Source of the DNA: Dimorphilus gyrociliatus
Lineage: Eukaryota > Annelida > Polychaeta > Dinophilidae
NCBI GenBank assembly: GCA_904063045.1
Contig: CAJFCJ010000173.1
Location: forward strand, 33,808-54,239
DNA: 20,432 nucleotides
Reading direction: 5' to 3'
A model generated the notes under the pieces. It had not been told where the DNA came from, did no database searches, and saw nothing but the letters and a program-made list of their open reading frames with translations. Below, in pieces: positions 1 through 8,110 of this stretch (positions are counted from its first letter, which is position 1; every line of letters starts with the position of its first letter). The translations under genes and the position numbers were made by a program.

Positions 1-41
1 TTAAGGCTGCTTGGGACCGCCCTCAAAGAACTATTCTCAAG

Positions 42-650
42 TTGTATGATGGAAGCAAGGAGTGTTCAAAATTCAAAAAAGACTTTAATCAGGCATGTTA
101 TGCTTATGGTTGGATAGGAGAAGATGTTGTGAAAGCAAATCTTTTAGATTATTTAACTGGTCCTGCAAAGGATTTGGTGTTGGCTCTGGATGGAGAGCCT
201 ACTGTGGAGGAAATATGGAAAAGCCCTCCATGACGAATTTGATCGGATCCTTTGGAGTATCAAGAGAAATTGCTTAACTTAAAGCAAATGAATGGCGAAA
301 GTGTGGTTCAGTTTGTTAATAGAGCAAAGAAATTGATAAAGAGGTTTTCTCCCACCTAGACCAATGGAACCACAATTGCTTGCAACTATTGAAAGAAATA
401 AAACTGATGGAAGTTTTACAAAGAGGATTTACAACAGGATATTCTACATTTAGTGTACACCTTACATCCTAAATGTCAAACATTGGGAGAACTATATGAG
501 GCTGCTAAGCAAGCAGAAACTTCATTAAAACTAACTCAAAGAAAACTGATCACAATGGTGTCAAAATTGGAAACTCACAAAGAAAAGAGACCAAAAAGAC
601 CCAGTAATCAGAAAAGATGCTTCTACAGAAACCCCCAAATTTTGGAATAG
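42..650 (+). pseudogene. gag (capsid-like) remnant of the gypsy-type element
   Basis: The first readable stretch (42-233) contains a helical capsid-like segment ending near ...EEIWK. The frame then shifts because of an extra A near 219-222 and a missing T near 244, and continues as fragments with several stops to about 650 (for example the helical, lysine-rich piece 453-650). A capsid-type protein would multimerise into the particle shell, but this copy cannot encode one. No CCHC zinc knuckle is visible before the protease. Bases 79-261 recur at 6142-6324 without the two indels, so the other copy preserves the undamaged reading frame. Confidence 0.6.
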
Positions 651-822
651 AAAGCATGTACCTGACAACAAAAATGGTACTAAAGAAAAGTTTTCAAGCC
701 AAAAAGTCCAAAAAGTATGCACCAACTACAACAAATAGGTATTATAAGAAAAATCAACCAGCAAAGACGATACTGAAAGAGAACCTAAGCTACAAAAATT
801 AGAAACATTAGACAATGAAAGC

Positions 823-1338
823 ATGTCAGAAAGCGACAAAGTTCAAGATATTCTCTGTTTTTCAGATAGTGACAAATCCACTTGTCAGCTGTTACAAAGC
901 AAACAATCTGAGCGAAATGCTTCAACATTTATTGGACAATTTGAAACTAATACTGGTTTTAAGTTTGATGCCTTGATAGACTCTGGTAGTGATAGATCTT
1001 TCATTTCAAAAAAGGTATTAAGACAAGTTCAAGGAAAAGGCATCCTTCCAGAACAAACTGTGAAAAATGCTAGAGATGCTTCAGGAAATAGCATCAAGAT
1101 ATGTGGAGAAATCATTCTCAGACTTTATTTTAATGGAAAGATTATTAAACAATGCTTTCTGATCAACAAAATCATTACACAACAATGTATTATTGGGTGT
1201 GACTTTCTACAACAAAATGGAGCTACCCTTGACTTTGGCAAGAGACAGATTATACTCCAGCCAGGTACAGAAAAGAATTACCCTGTGGAACACAACACTT
1301 ATCTTTCAAAGGATTTTACCCAGTTCCTCTTATTATGA
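823..1338 (+). pseudogene. Retropepsin-like aspartic protease region of the gypsy-type element
   Basis: An open stretch of 171 codons carries the aspartic protease signature LIDSGSD with the catalytic Asp near residue 53 (nt 979). A second hydrophobic segment follows, with IIGCDFL, which fits the flap/C-terminal strand region of retropepsins (the usual ILGxDFL). In the family this domain cleaves the Gag-Pol polyprotein. It lies between the gag remnant and the RT region, as expected for gypsy elements. This is the least damaged domain of the element, but it ends in a stop before the RT part begins, and the sequences on both sides are broken. Confidence 0.75.
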
Positions 1339-1494
1339 AAAAGAATGAGAGTCAAATACATACCCTTCAGACAACAATTGAACAAGAAAATCCCGAGATA
1401 AAGGACAAAGTTACCCAAATTTTGGTGAAATATAAAGAAACTATTGCAGAAGACAGATTTGATATTGGCAATCCAGAGTACCACCCTTGGAAAT

Positions 1495-2150
1495 AACTCT
1501 TGAACCAGGTTCAACCAACATATAGACAAAGGCCATATAGAATGCCTCCTCAAAAACAGGAAGAATGTAAGCAACAGATAGCTGAATTGGTAAAAAGCAA
1601 AGTTATTCAACCAAGCAAGAGCAATTGGGCTTCACCAATTGTTTTCGTAAGAAAGAAAGGAAGGTAGTCTACAAATGTGTGTAGATTATAGAAACTAAAC
1701 AAAATGACAGTTAAAAACAAGTATCCACTGCCAAATCAAGATGATCTTTTTGACCATTTGGGAGGAGGAAATAAATTCTTTTCTACAATGGATTTGACAA
1801 GTGCATACCACCACATTAACATCAAGAAAGAAGATAGGTCTAAAACAGCATTTATTTACACCTTTTGGCTTGTTTGAATTTATTAAGATGCCTTTTGGAT
1901 TAATGAATGCCCCTCCTCATTTTAGTTATGTAATGAATTCATTTGTGCTAAAGGATGTAAAGCATTTGTGCCTAAACTACCTTGATGACATAATAATATT
2001 TACCAAGTCGCTGGACCAACATTGGGAAGCATTGGGAGACCATTCTTCAACAGATTCAAAAATACAATTTTAAGATTAAACTAAGTAAATGTGTGTTTTT
2101 GAAAGAACAAGTTCAATTCTTGGGACACATTGTCCAAAAAAAAAAATTTT
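1495..2150 (+). pseudogene. Reverse transcriptase region (fingers-palm), broken
   Basis: Readable in more than one frame. The entry segment with RPYRMPP is at about 1530-1555, and a fingers segment with NWASPIVFVRKK at about 1620-1660. The DLTSAYH-type motif is near 1793, MPFGLMNAP is near 1888, and the catalytic YLDD box is at 1978-1989. These are the ordered RT blocks of Ty3/gypsy elements. The frame breaks near 1663 and 1848, with stops between, so no active polymerase is possible. Because this is a replication gene of a retroelement, only motifs and breaks are described. Confidence 0.85.
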
Positions 2151-2850
2151 ATCAGAAAAGGGGATTGAAACAGATAAGTCCAAGACAGATAAATTATATA
2201 ATTTACAGCCACCAGTGTTTGCAAATTCACTACTAAGCTTTGTTGCATTTTGTGGCTATTACAGAAAATTTATACAAGATTTTGCAAGAGTAGCTAAACC
2301 TCTGTATATGTTAATGAAACTACATGGGAAAAAGGATAAATTGCAATGGACTGAGGAAGCCAAGCAATCATTTTTCAAGTTGAGAGATGCAGTAGTTAAC
2401 CCTCCTGTATTACAACTACCTGATTTTGCTAAAGATTTTCACTTAACAACAGATGCATCAAATGTAGCTGTAGGAGGAGTTCTTGAACAAGTTTATGTAG
2501 ATGAGAATGGGAAGAAAACAATGAAAACCCATTGCCTATGCTTCAAAACAACAATTCAACAATAATCAAATGAAATATGCAGCCTATCAAAAGGAAGCAT
2601 TTGGTGTTTACTGGGTTGTAAAGAAATTTTTACATTACCTTCAAGACAAGCCATTCTTTTTATATACTGACCATCAGAGTCTAGTACAAACATTTAAGCA
2701 AACAAATTGAATGTCAGCACAGCAAAATGGGTCATGGCTTTAATGGATTTAAAATTTACAATTAACTATGTGACAGGACGAAAAAATAGAGCAGATGCAT
2801 TAACAAGATTAGAAGAATATACACCCCCAAGGAAAGTAACATTTGAAGAG
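2150..2850 (+). pseudogene. RT connection and RNase H region, broken
   Basis: Stretch 2150-2565 continues the RT thumb/connection with the gypsy-type block FCGYYRKFI (about 2252) and then the first RNase H strand with LTTDASN (about 2446). A frame change follows near 2527. The later RNase H blocks are readable downstream: YAAYQKEA near 2578, a TDHQS-type motif near 2668, and an end block with GRKNRADALTR near 2778-2810. RNase H removes the RNA strand during reverse transcription. Order and spacing match gypsy pol, and in-frame stops confirm decay. Confidence 0.8.
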
Positions 2851-2939
2851 CTAATTCATGGAAGAATCAAAGAGGAGAATTCTCCCTCTATTTCAGTTAA
2901 AATGGAACAGTATGAACATACACCAGAGTTAACTTTGTA

Positions 2940-3640
2940 GCTACCAGTGATAACAGTGAAGAGAAAATTGATTTGTCTTCTGTTGACTTACAGTCAGAAG
3001 CAAGAAAAAGATGTGAATTTAAAATCAATTAAAGAATATTTAACACTGATGGTCAGCTACCTATTCCTTATTTTGGAACTTTTACACCTTTTGATAATGG
3101 AGATGTTTGTTCACAAGGAAATGATCTGGATTATCCTTGAAGAAAGAAACATTCTGGTTTTACCTGACCAGTTGGAAGCACTGACAAAACCCCACATGAA
3201 ATATTATTTGGATTGAAGAATAGAAATGTCTTAGATCTATTAATGGAAGTTCAATATTAGAACCAACAACAAAATTCTTATTTGATAGAAAACATGAACT
3301 TGAAGAAATTAGAGCAACAGCACTTTGTAAATCTGTTCTAACAAAGAAGAAATATAGAGATAGAGTTAATAAAGCTATTACAAGAAAACCACCAACTTAC
3401 AAAATTGGTGATAGGGTACACATAAGAAATGAAAACATTGGTCAAGGAATGAACAGAATAAATACAAGCAAATGGAGTGGACCATACCTTGTACTGCTAC
3501 TGATACTACAAAATGTTTGTATGAATTACAAATATTGGCAGATAAAAGAAAATTCTATCATGATAGTAGACTAAGACTAGCTAACAAACAACCTATAACA
3601 GTTAAACACAGTGACAGTAAGGAACCAACAAACAAATGGT
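2940..3640 (+). pseudogene. Integrase remnant lacking most of the catalytic core
   Basis: After RNase H a short segment (about 3130-3190) with a VLPDQLEAL-type block matches the N-terminal region of gypsy integrases. It runs, with only a few codons between, into a TPHE-ILFG-type block (about 3190-3215), which normally lies at the far end of the core. The zinc-binding HHCC and DD35E region is therefore deleted. Downstream, 3390-3490 encodes a GDRVHIRNE-like strand and a WSGPYL motif, the GPY/F module of gypsy integrase C-termini. No chromodomain is seen. The element cannot integrate by itself. Confidence 0.65.
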
Positions 3641-3658
3641 GGAATACTTCCTATCAGA

Positions 3659-3776
3659 GTGTACAACTTTGGTTATATTTTACATGCTTGAACTCTATTA
3701 TTTTATGCAACTTATACATGTACATCTTAAAACCTACGCAAGAAAATGCTATAATATTGGCCAAACATAAGTCTGA
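3659..3776 (+). repeat. 118-bp segment repeated in inverse orientation at 18917-19034
   Basis: This block is the reverse complement of 18917-19034, with one mismatch seen by eye (t here, c there, near 3756). It lies between the integrase end and the env-like region and can be read as a hydrophobic stretch. At the second site it adjoins LTR-like sequence. The near identity suggests both derive from recently related retroelement copies. Confidence 0.85.
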
Positions 3777-3789
3777 AACATAATATAAC

Positions 3790-4590
3790 TAAAGACCCCT
3801 ACCATAAATTCCCACTGGAAATGAGAGAAGCTGCCCAAACAGCTACCTTACTACATGGTATTGATTCAAATTTTAAGAATTTAAAAAAATTTACCCAACA
3901 GCTGTCAAGTCTTCTCTGCTTTTCCAAGTGGAACCAGTTACTCATGTGTTACAGCAAGTCAATTTGGAAGAGATTACCTATAATGAGTGTAGGTCTAACC
4001 AGTTATTCTACAAAACAACTCACAATCAATTAAATCCTATAAGAAACCAACTGATGAAAGACAAAACATATGTGTATTATTCAGAAAGAGGATGCAGATT
4101 TCACCACTGTGTCTGCAAAATCCATTCAGTTAAATATCCACAATCACCTTTTCTGAACCAAAAATTGAAATTGCCTGATTAGCGACCTACTCCACCATGG
4201 GGTAAAGAAGGATATTAGAACTGATCTTACAAATTCCAGTTATGCTGACAATAAAATAACAGAGGATACAAACTACAAGATCATTTCAAATAAAGAAGCT
4301 AATAGTATGGAGAAATATATTGGAAAGAAAACATCACTAAGAAAGGCCAATGTCACAGAAATACAAGATATTTTAACATATAATGATTGGTATAGAGATG
4401 GTGACAAAACCTAGCATATGCTGTTAAGAAATCATGCAACACCATTAGTGAGGACTTGGTTTGTCAAAGAAATTATTTCTCCAGACATCTGGGATATTAA
4501 CAACAAATACAAATATACACTTTTACAAAGAAAACCAATAAATCACAATGAAAGAGGAAACAATTAAAAAGCATAGAAATTCCAGAATCA
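3790..4590 (+). pseudogene. Env-like third-ORF region of the retroelement, broken (tentative)
   Basis: This region follows pol directly and precedes the LTR-like repeat, the position of env in errantivirus-like elements. It holds several open fragments (3821-4033, 3928-4182, about 4180-4412, and after 4415) separated by stops and frame changes. They contain scattered cysteines, potential N-glycosylation sites such as NSS and NVT, and a YYSERGCRF motif near 4075-4100 that is echoed as YYTRKGCRF near 6053. No fusion peptide or furin site could be identified. Function is inferred mainly from position and a weak internal match; it could also be an unrelated accessory ORF. Confidence 0.4.
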
Positions 4591-4593
4591 CAC

Positions 4594-4861
4594 TGTACTT
4601 TGTTGTATTGTAATTGTAGGAAGTCCTAGCTCGTCACTATCAAATTCGTCCTCTCCAATCATTTACCAATGTGCCAAAGTACTGGTCCAAATAGAACCTT
4701 TCAAGTTTGTCCACAAGTAGTCTTAATAAATGTAATTCCAGTAAAGATTAACCAACAAACACCAGTATTTCATTCAAAGAATATGTATTTGAGTAAATGA
4801 GTTTCTAGTTCTAAACAAGCAAGTTTGAACAACCAGCTGATGGTTAGAAAACTGAACTGAC
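4594..4861 (+). repeat. LTR-like repeat, copy A (matches 17159-17426)
   Basis: Similarity to the second copy begins sharply at TGTACTTTG in both places and runs for 268 bp, with scattered substitutions and small indels. Starting with TG, and lying after a purine-rich tract (around 4548-4575) that could serve as polypurine tract, it fits the 5' edge of a 3' LTR. Beyond 4861 the two copies stop being recognisably alike. A TATA-like gtttatatac is just downstream at about 4879. The end of this LTR was not found. Confidence 0.6.
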
Positions 4862-5671
4862 TACTGTTAAATTCGTAGGGTTTATATACTTTTCCAATAG
4901 TTCACAGTTCACGGATAAAAATATTCACACAAACAAATGTAACAATTTGGATAAAGGGAAAGTTCAAATATACTTCCATGTTTGTTACTTTTTCTTATCT
5001 TGGAGAACTTTTGCTCCCTATTTTAGTAGGTCAGAAAGTTGCCTAAGATGTAACAATTATTAATAGAAGTTGGATTGATTCCAAAACACAAAAATAGGAA
5101 AAGGTCAACTTGATGCTGTTTTAATATACAACAAATTATTAATAATAATTGTTTGTGTAAGATAATATGTTTCTGTGTAAAGGACTGGTAGGATAAAAGT
5201 ATTAAACTTAATCATCCAATATAGTATTGTGCATACAATACTGTTGAAAAGTGACAATAATCTAAAAGCTCCAAATATAAATAGAATAGTGGAAGATATA
5301 ATTAATATTCATTAAATATGATGTGTATAATAATTAGGGTTAACATCTAAGTTGTAAAATACTTTTACAACTTAGTTTAAATAGTGTATGTTGTAGTTTT
5401 AGGTGTGTAGAGTACTCTATAATACTCTTTCAATATTGCTTTCCATTGATGAATGAAATGTAACAATTTGGGTGTATTGTGTGAATTTGCGAGCCTGGTT
5501 ACAAGCTTATGTGTTTAGTACCTACAAACTGCCTAAATGTGTACACACACCAAATAAATATAAAAAGATGCTATAATAACAGCTGCACTGTTAAACAATA
5601 TTGACAAAAATTTTCAAAACTTTCCAACAGTTTTTAAACAAGTTTCACAACTTTTATGCAAAGAATTTATC
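4862..5671. other. AT-rich stretch without recognisable gene
   Basis: No coding region is seen on either strand. It may contain the rest of the 3' LTR of the upstream element: TATA-like sequence near 4879 and AATAAA at about 5553-5558. A perfect 13-bp hairpin lies inside at 5347-5375. The 15-mer aatgtaacaatttgg occurs twice, near 4938 and 5457. Confidence 0.4.
5347..5375. repeat. Perfect short inverted repeat (13-bp arms, 3-nt loop)
   Basis: ctaagttgtaaaa is followed by tac and then its exact reverse complement. No poly-U tract or other context supports a terminator or miRNA role. In this AT-rich DNA it could be a relic of LTR or transposon ends. Confidence 0.7.
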
Positions 5672-6141
5672 ATGAGAAACAGGATGATAGCCCTACTTAC
5701 ACCACTATCACCTCAACTACCAACAATACTTGGATCTAAACATGGAACCCATAGTACATGGTTAGGAGATCTAACAACCCTCAATACATGTACAGAATTA
5801 AAAACTGTTCAAGTAGTTTGTGACACAACAATTATAACAAAAAATGGATTATGTTCAAAAGAATTTCTGATCAAATATAAAGATCTCCTATTCTCAATTG
5901 ATCCAATACTTCATCATGCTTACCACATCACTAAAGAAGACATAAAATATGGTACATGTGACCAAATTCAGCATCTCTTCAAGATCAAGAAAAATCATTT
6001 TGGATGCAGAACAAAACCAATATGCCATACATTCTGGCAAGAAGACATTTATCTATTATACAAGGAAAGGATGCAGGTTCCAAACAGCAGCAGCACAATC
6101 AATCAGAATGAAAATCAACAGTGAAATTGAAGAACCAATTG
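5672..6141 (+). pseudogene. Second env-like region (cysteine-containing ectodomain fragment)
   Basis: A 150-codon open frame (5672-6124) carries at least five cysteines and polar sequence. From about 6040 the more similar frame is the one that includes YYTRKGCRF (near 6053), paralogous to the motif near 4080, so a frame change lies around 6030-6040. It is followed by the inserted gag copy and a membrane-anchor segment, giving an ectodomain-anchor order like a retroelement envelope protein. Nucleotide similarity to the first env-like region is not evident outside the motif, so it would be a divergent copy. A host cell-surface gene fragment is the main alternative. Confidence 0.35.
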
Positions 6142-6324
6142 AAGACTTTAATCAGGCATGTTATGCTTATGGTTGGATAGGAGAAGATGTTGTGAAAGCA
6201 AATCTTTTAGATTATTTAACTGGTCCTGCAAAGGATTTGGTGTTGGCTCTGGATGGAGAGCCTACTGTGGAGGAAATATGGAAAGCCCTCCATGACGAAT
6301 TTGATCTGGATCCTTTGGAGTATC
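6142..6324 (+). repeat. 183-bp duplicate of the element's gag segment (79-261)
   Basis: The two copies have the same length and appear identical apart from two compensating single-base indels: copy one has an extra A near 219-222 and lacks a T near 244. Here the gag frame is undamaged across the block. The upstream junction shares a few bases (aagacttt) and the downstream junction shares only the end of the block. The block sits inside env-like sequence and is not flanked by other gag sequence. Confidence 0.9.
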
Positions 6325-6691
6325 CTTGTCACCAACACAACATCTATTTTCTTCATGGATAAGAAAACCTTTCAAAATACTAATAGACACACTTCTTCCA
6401 ATTATACTCTTGATTGGAATTGGATTCTTCATTTACTTTATTTGGAAGAAAAAACTGAAAAGAGTTCAATTTACCAGACTGTCTAAACTATTGACAAAAA
6501 CAAAAAGATTACCTTCAGCTCCAACAGCTGAATCAGAAGAAATAGAACTGCAAAATTATCCTATGTTCAGAAAAAATGGTGATAACATAATTGTCACAAG
6601 TCCTAGACCTTTTGTGGAAGCAATAAAACCTATTAAATTATATAAAGAATATTGCTATTTGCAACCTAGCATTAATATTACAATTTATTAA
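6325..6691 (+). pseudogene. Membrane-anchor and cytoplasmic-tail ORF fragment
   Basis: The open frame 6326-6691 encodes a strongly hydrophobic helix of about 23 residues (ILIDTLLPIILLIGIGFFIY, about 6380-6440). It is followed at once by a basic stop-transfer cluster (KKKLKR) and a polar tail of about 80 residues ending at 6691. This is the topology of a type I membrane protein. Joined to the cysteine-rich 5.7-6.1-kb stretch it would form the anchor of an envelope-like protein. The intervening gag insert is in another frame. It could instead be the membrane part of a host receptor upstream of the kinase-like exons at 6798, but no splice link was found. Confidence 0.45.
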
Positions 6692-6797
6692 TCCATACAT
6701 TTAGGATTTTCAACTAAAACTAGTTAAATTAATTATCAATTATGCTAAAATTCTAAGTTTAGATTATATTCACTATCCAACAGTATTGTGTATACAG

Positions 6798-7117
6798 TTT
6801 TTGGGGAATCATGAAATGCTTGAATCCATAGTGAACTTAACAAAGGGTCTAAGTCTGTCACATTTGGAAAACATGTCACTTAATGGAGCATTTACAATAG
6901 ACTGTCTTTATTATGAGGTAACACTTCAGTAGTTCATATTCAGTCATTTGAATTTACTAATTTTCAGATTTCTACTAAGAAATACATTTTAAAAATAGAA
7001 AATATTTATAATAGAACAGAAACAAATGAGAAAAATGATATTTGTTCATTAGGCTTATTAGTTAAAAAACTTTTGCAAAAGAGACAGCAACACATCAATA
7101 TATTAAAGCAAAGATAG
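6798..7117 (+). pseudogene. Kinase-like C-lobe fragment, two exons, plus strand
   Basis: Exon 1 is 6798-6917 (after an acceptor ending tatacag; 40 codons; donor GAG|gtaaca). Exon 2 is 6968-7117 (acceptor attttcag, stop TAG). Phase 0 is kept through a 50-bp intron. Exon 1 contains a helix of catalytic-loop type followed by MSLNGAFTIDCLYYE. Exon 2 contains NEKNDICSLGLLVKKLL, resembling kinase subdomain IX (D..s.G). The pair is clearly paralogous to 7472-7792 on the minus strand, with the same splice position. HRD and DFG residues are absent, so at best this is a pseudokinase. No N-lobe is found upstream, where retroelement-like sequence begins, so it is probably a truncated 3' gene end. Confidence 0.5.
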
Positions 7118-7224
7118 TGAAAAGAGTTCTATGCAACTATCAGTCTCTCTTTCTCTAGGACTGAACAAATATTCCCATTTTTCTACAGTCCTATGTGTAA
7201 AATATGTGAAATTTTCTCTTTAAT

Positions 7225-7230
7225 AATAAA
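7225..7230 (+). terminator. Polyadenylation signal AATAAA (plus)
   Basis: Canonical hexamer 108 nt downstream of the stop of the plus-strand kinase-like exons, within a T-rich context. It supports a former transcript end there. Confidence 0.4.
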
Positions 7231-7269
7231 ATATTACTTTTTTGAAATTATATCGTGATCTTTGAACTA

Positions 7270-7291
7270 ACCATTGCTACGAAGCAATGGT
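7270..7291. repeat. Short perfect inverted repeat between the two convergent gene ends
   Basis: Nine-base arms (accattgct / agcaatggt) with a 4-nt loop, located between the two facing poly(A) signals. Function unknown; it may be chance. Confidence 0.5.
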
Positions 7292-7427
7292 CTGTGGCAT
7301 TGAAGTGAGTGGTTGTGAAAACCAAAGTGTTATGTTAATGTTAAATGTATGTCATATGTTAAAAAGAGGACACAGAGACATCTCGATGTCCAAAGCATGA
7401 ACTTGATGTAAACTATTTTCTATAAGC

Positions 7428-7433
7428 TTTATT
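7428..7433 (-). terminator. Polyadenylation signal AATAAA (minus)
   Basis: Read on the minus strand as ttgaataaagc, 38 nt past the stop codon at 7472-7474. This is a good position for the end of the minus-strand kinase-like gene, and possibly of the receptor gene upstream if the two are one transcription unit. Confidence 0.45.
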
Positions 7434-7471
7434 CAAATTTTTTAAACAGAAAGAACATTTAAGAAATGTTT

Positions 7472-8084
7472 TCATTCCTTGAACTCTCTTTCTTTTAGTA
7501 ATAGACTATTGGCAATATTACCAAAGGCAAAAATATCCTGTTTTTCATTTAATAAAGTCTTCTCACAAATACATTGTGTATGTAAAAAATACTTGTCACA
7601 AGAAATCTAAGATATAAAGAAGAGAAAAAATGAATAGTTCATGTAAAGAATAATTGCTGCTAATATTTTTACCTCATAAAGAATATCATTTAATGATATA
7701 TTTCCATTTAAAGACAGGTTATTTGAATGTGAAAATTCCATGGCTTTTGTAATATGTATTAAGCACTTTAGCAGCTCTCTTTTTTCCATCAATTTACTTG
7801 ATTTACTTGATATCTCTACCTTTTTGTATGAATTAAATGTGATCTTATGACCAAGAAAGAAGGTATTCAGGTTGTTGTAAAAATCAAAAGCTATAAATAT
7901 AACAAAAGTATCACTTGAAACCATGAAAGATTAGCATAAAAACATTTCTATATAAGTTGTTCATCAATGTCCTCCAAGTTAATTTATTGTTGAAGAATAA
8001 ACTAAATGTTATTAAATAATTACCTTTAGACATTACATCTATATTGTCCTGTTGTTCTCTGTGATTTAAATTAGATAAAAAAAG
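7472..8084 (-). pseudogene. Kinase-like (pseudokinase) region downstream of the receptor, minus strand
   Basis: Read from right to left. An open piece from an acceptor near 8085 to about 7920 contains an N-lobe-like end (TLMNNLYRNVFMLIFHGF, resembling 'E..iL..L.H.Nv...GF'). A one-base frame break follows near 7915. The next piece, to 7673, has a hinge/D-helix-like stretch (VIFIAFDFYNNLNTFF) and SHSNNLSLNGNISLNDIL at the catalytic-loop position. After a 66-bp intron (7607-7672) the last exon is 7472-7606, with EKQDIFAFGN and stop TGA. HRD and DFG are missing, so phosphotransfer is unlikely. It is paralogous to the plus-strand fragment 6798-7117. It starts only about 30 bp past the receptor stop on the same strand. 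It may be a decayed separate gene, or the C-terminal domain of the receptor if the stop at 8111 is bypassed by splicing. Confidence 0.5.
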
Positions 8085-8110
8085 AGATGAAAGGAAAAAA
8101 GAAAACAATT

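Larger units (their letters stand above)
1..4861 (+). mobile_element. Decayed Ty3/gypsy-type LTR retroelement (5' end outside window)
   Basis: Remains of gag, aspartic protease, reverse transcriptase with RNase H, integrase C-terminal part and an env-like region appear in that order on the plus strand. They are followed at 4594 by a repeat that starts with TG and recurs at 17159 as a solo LTR. This is the gag-pol-(env)-LTR order of Metaviridae. Reading frames are broken by many stops and single-base shifts, and most of the integrase core is missing, so the copy is dead. The left LTR and primer-binding site are not in the window. Host codon use and base composition are similar, so age is judged from the frame damage only. 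Confidence 0.85.

Noticed and set aside
1299-1610. Minus-strand open frame over the pol region
   Set aside because: Antisense to recognisable protease-RT sequence; no domain.
7472-8084. Active protein kinase
   Set aside because: The catalytic HRD and DFG residues are absent and the frame is broken near 7915; only a pseudokinase or relic is supported.
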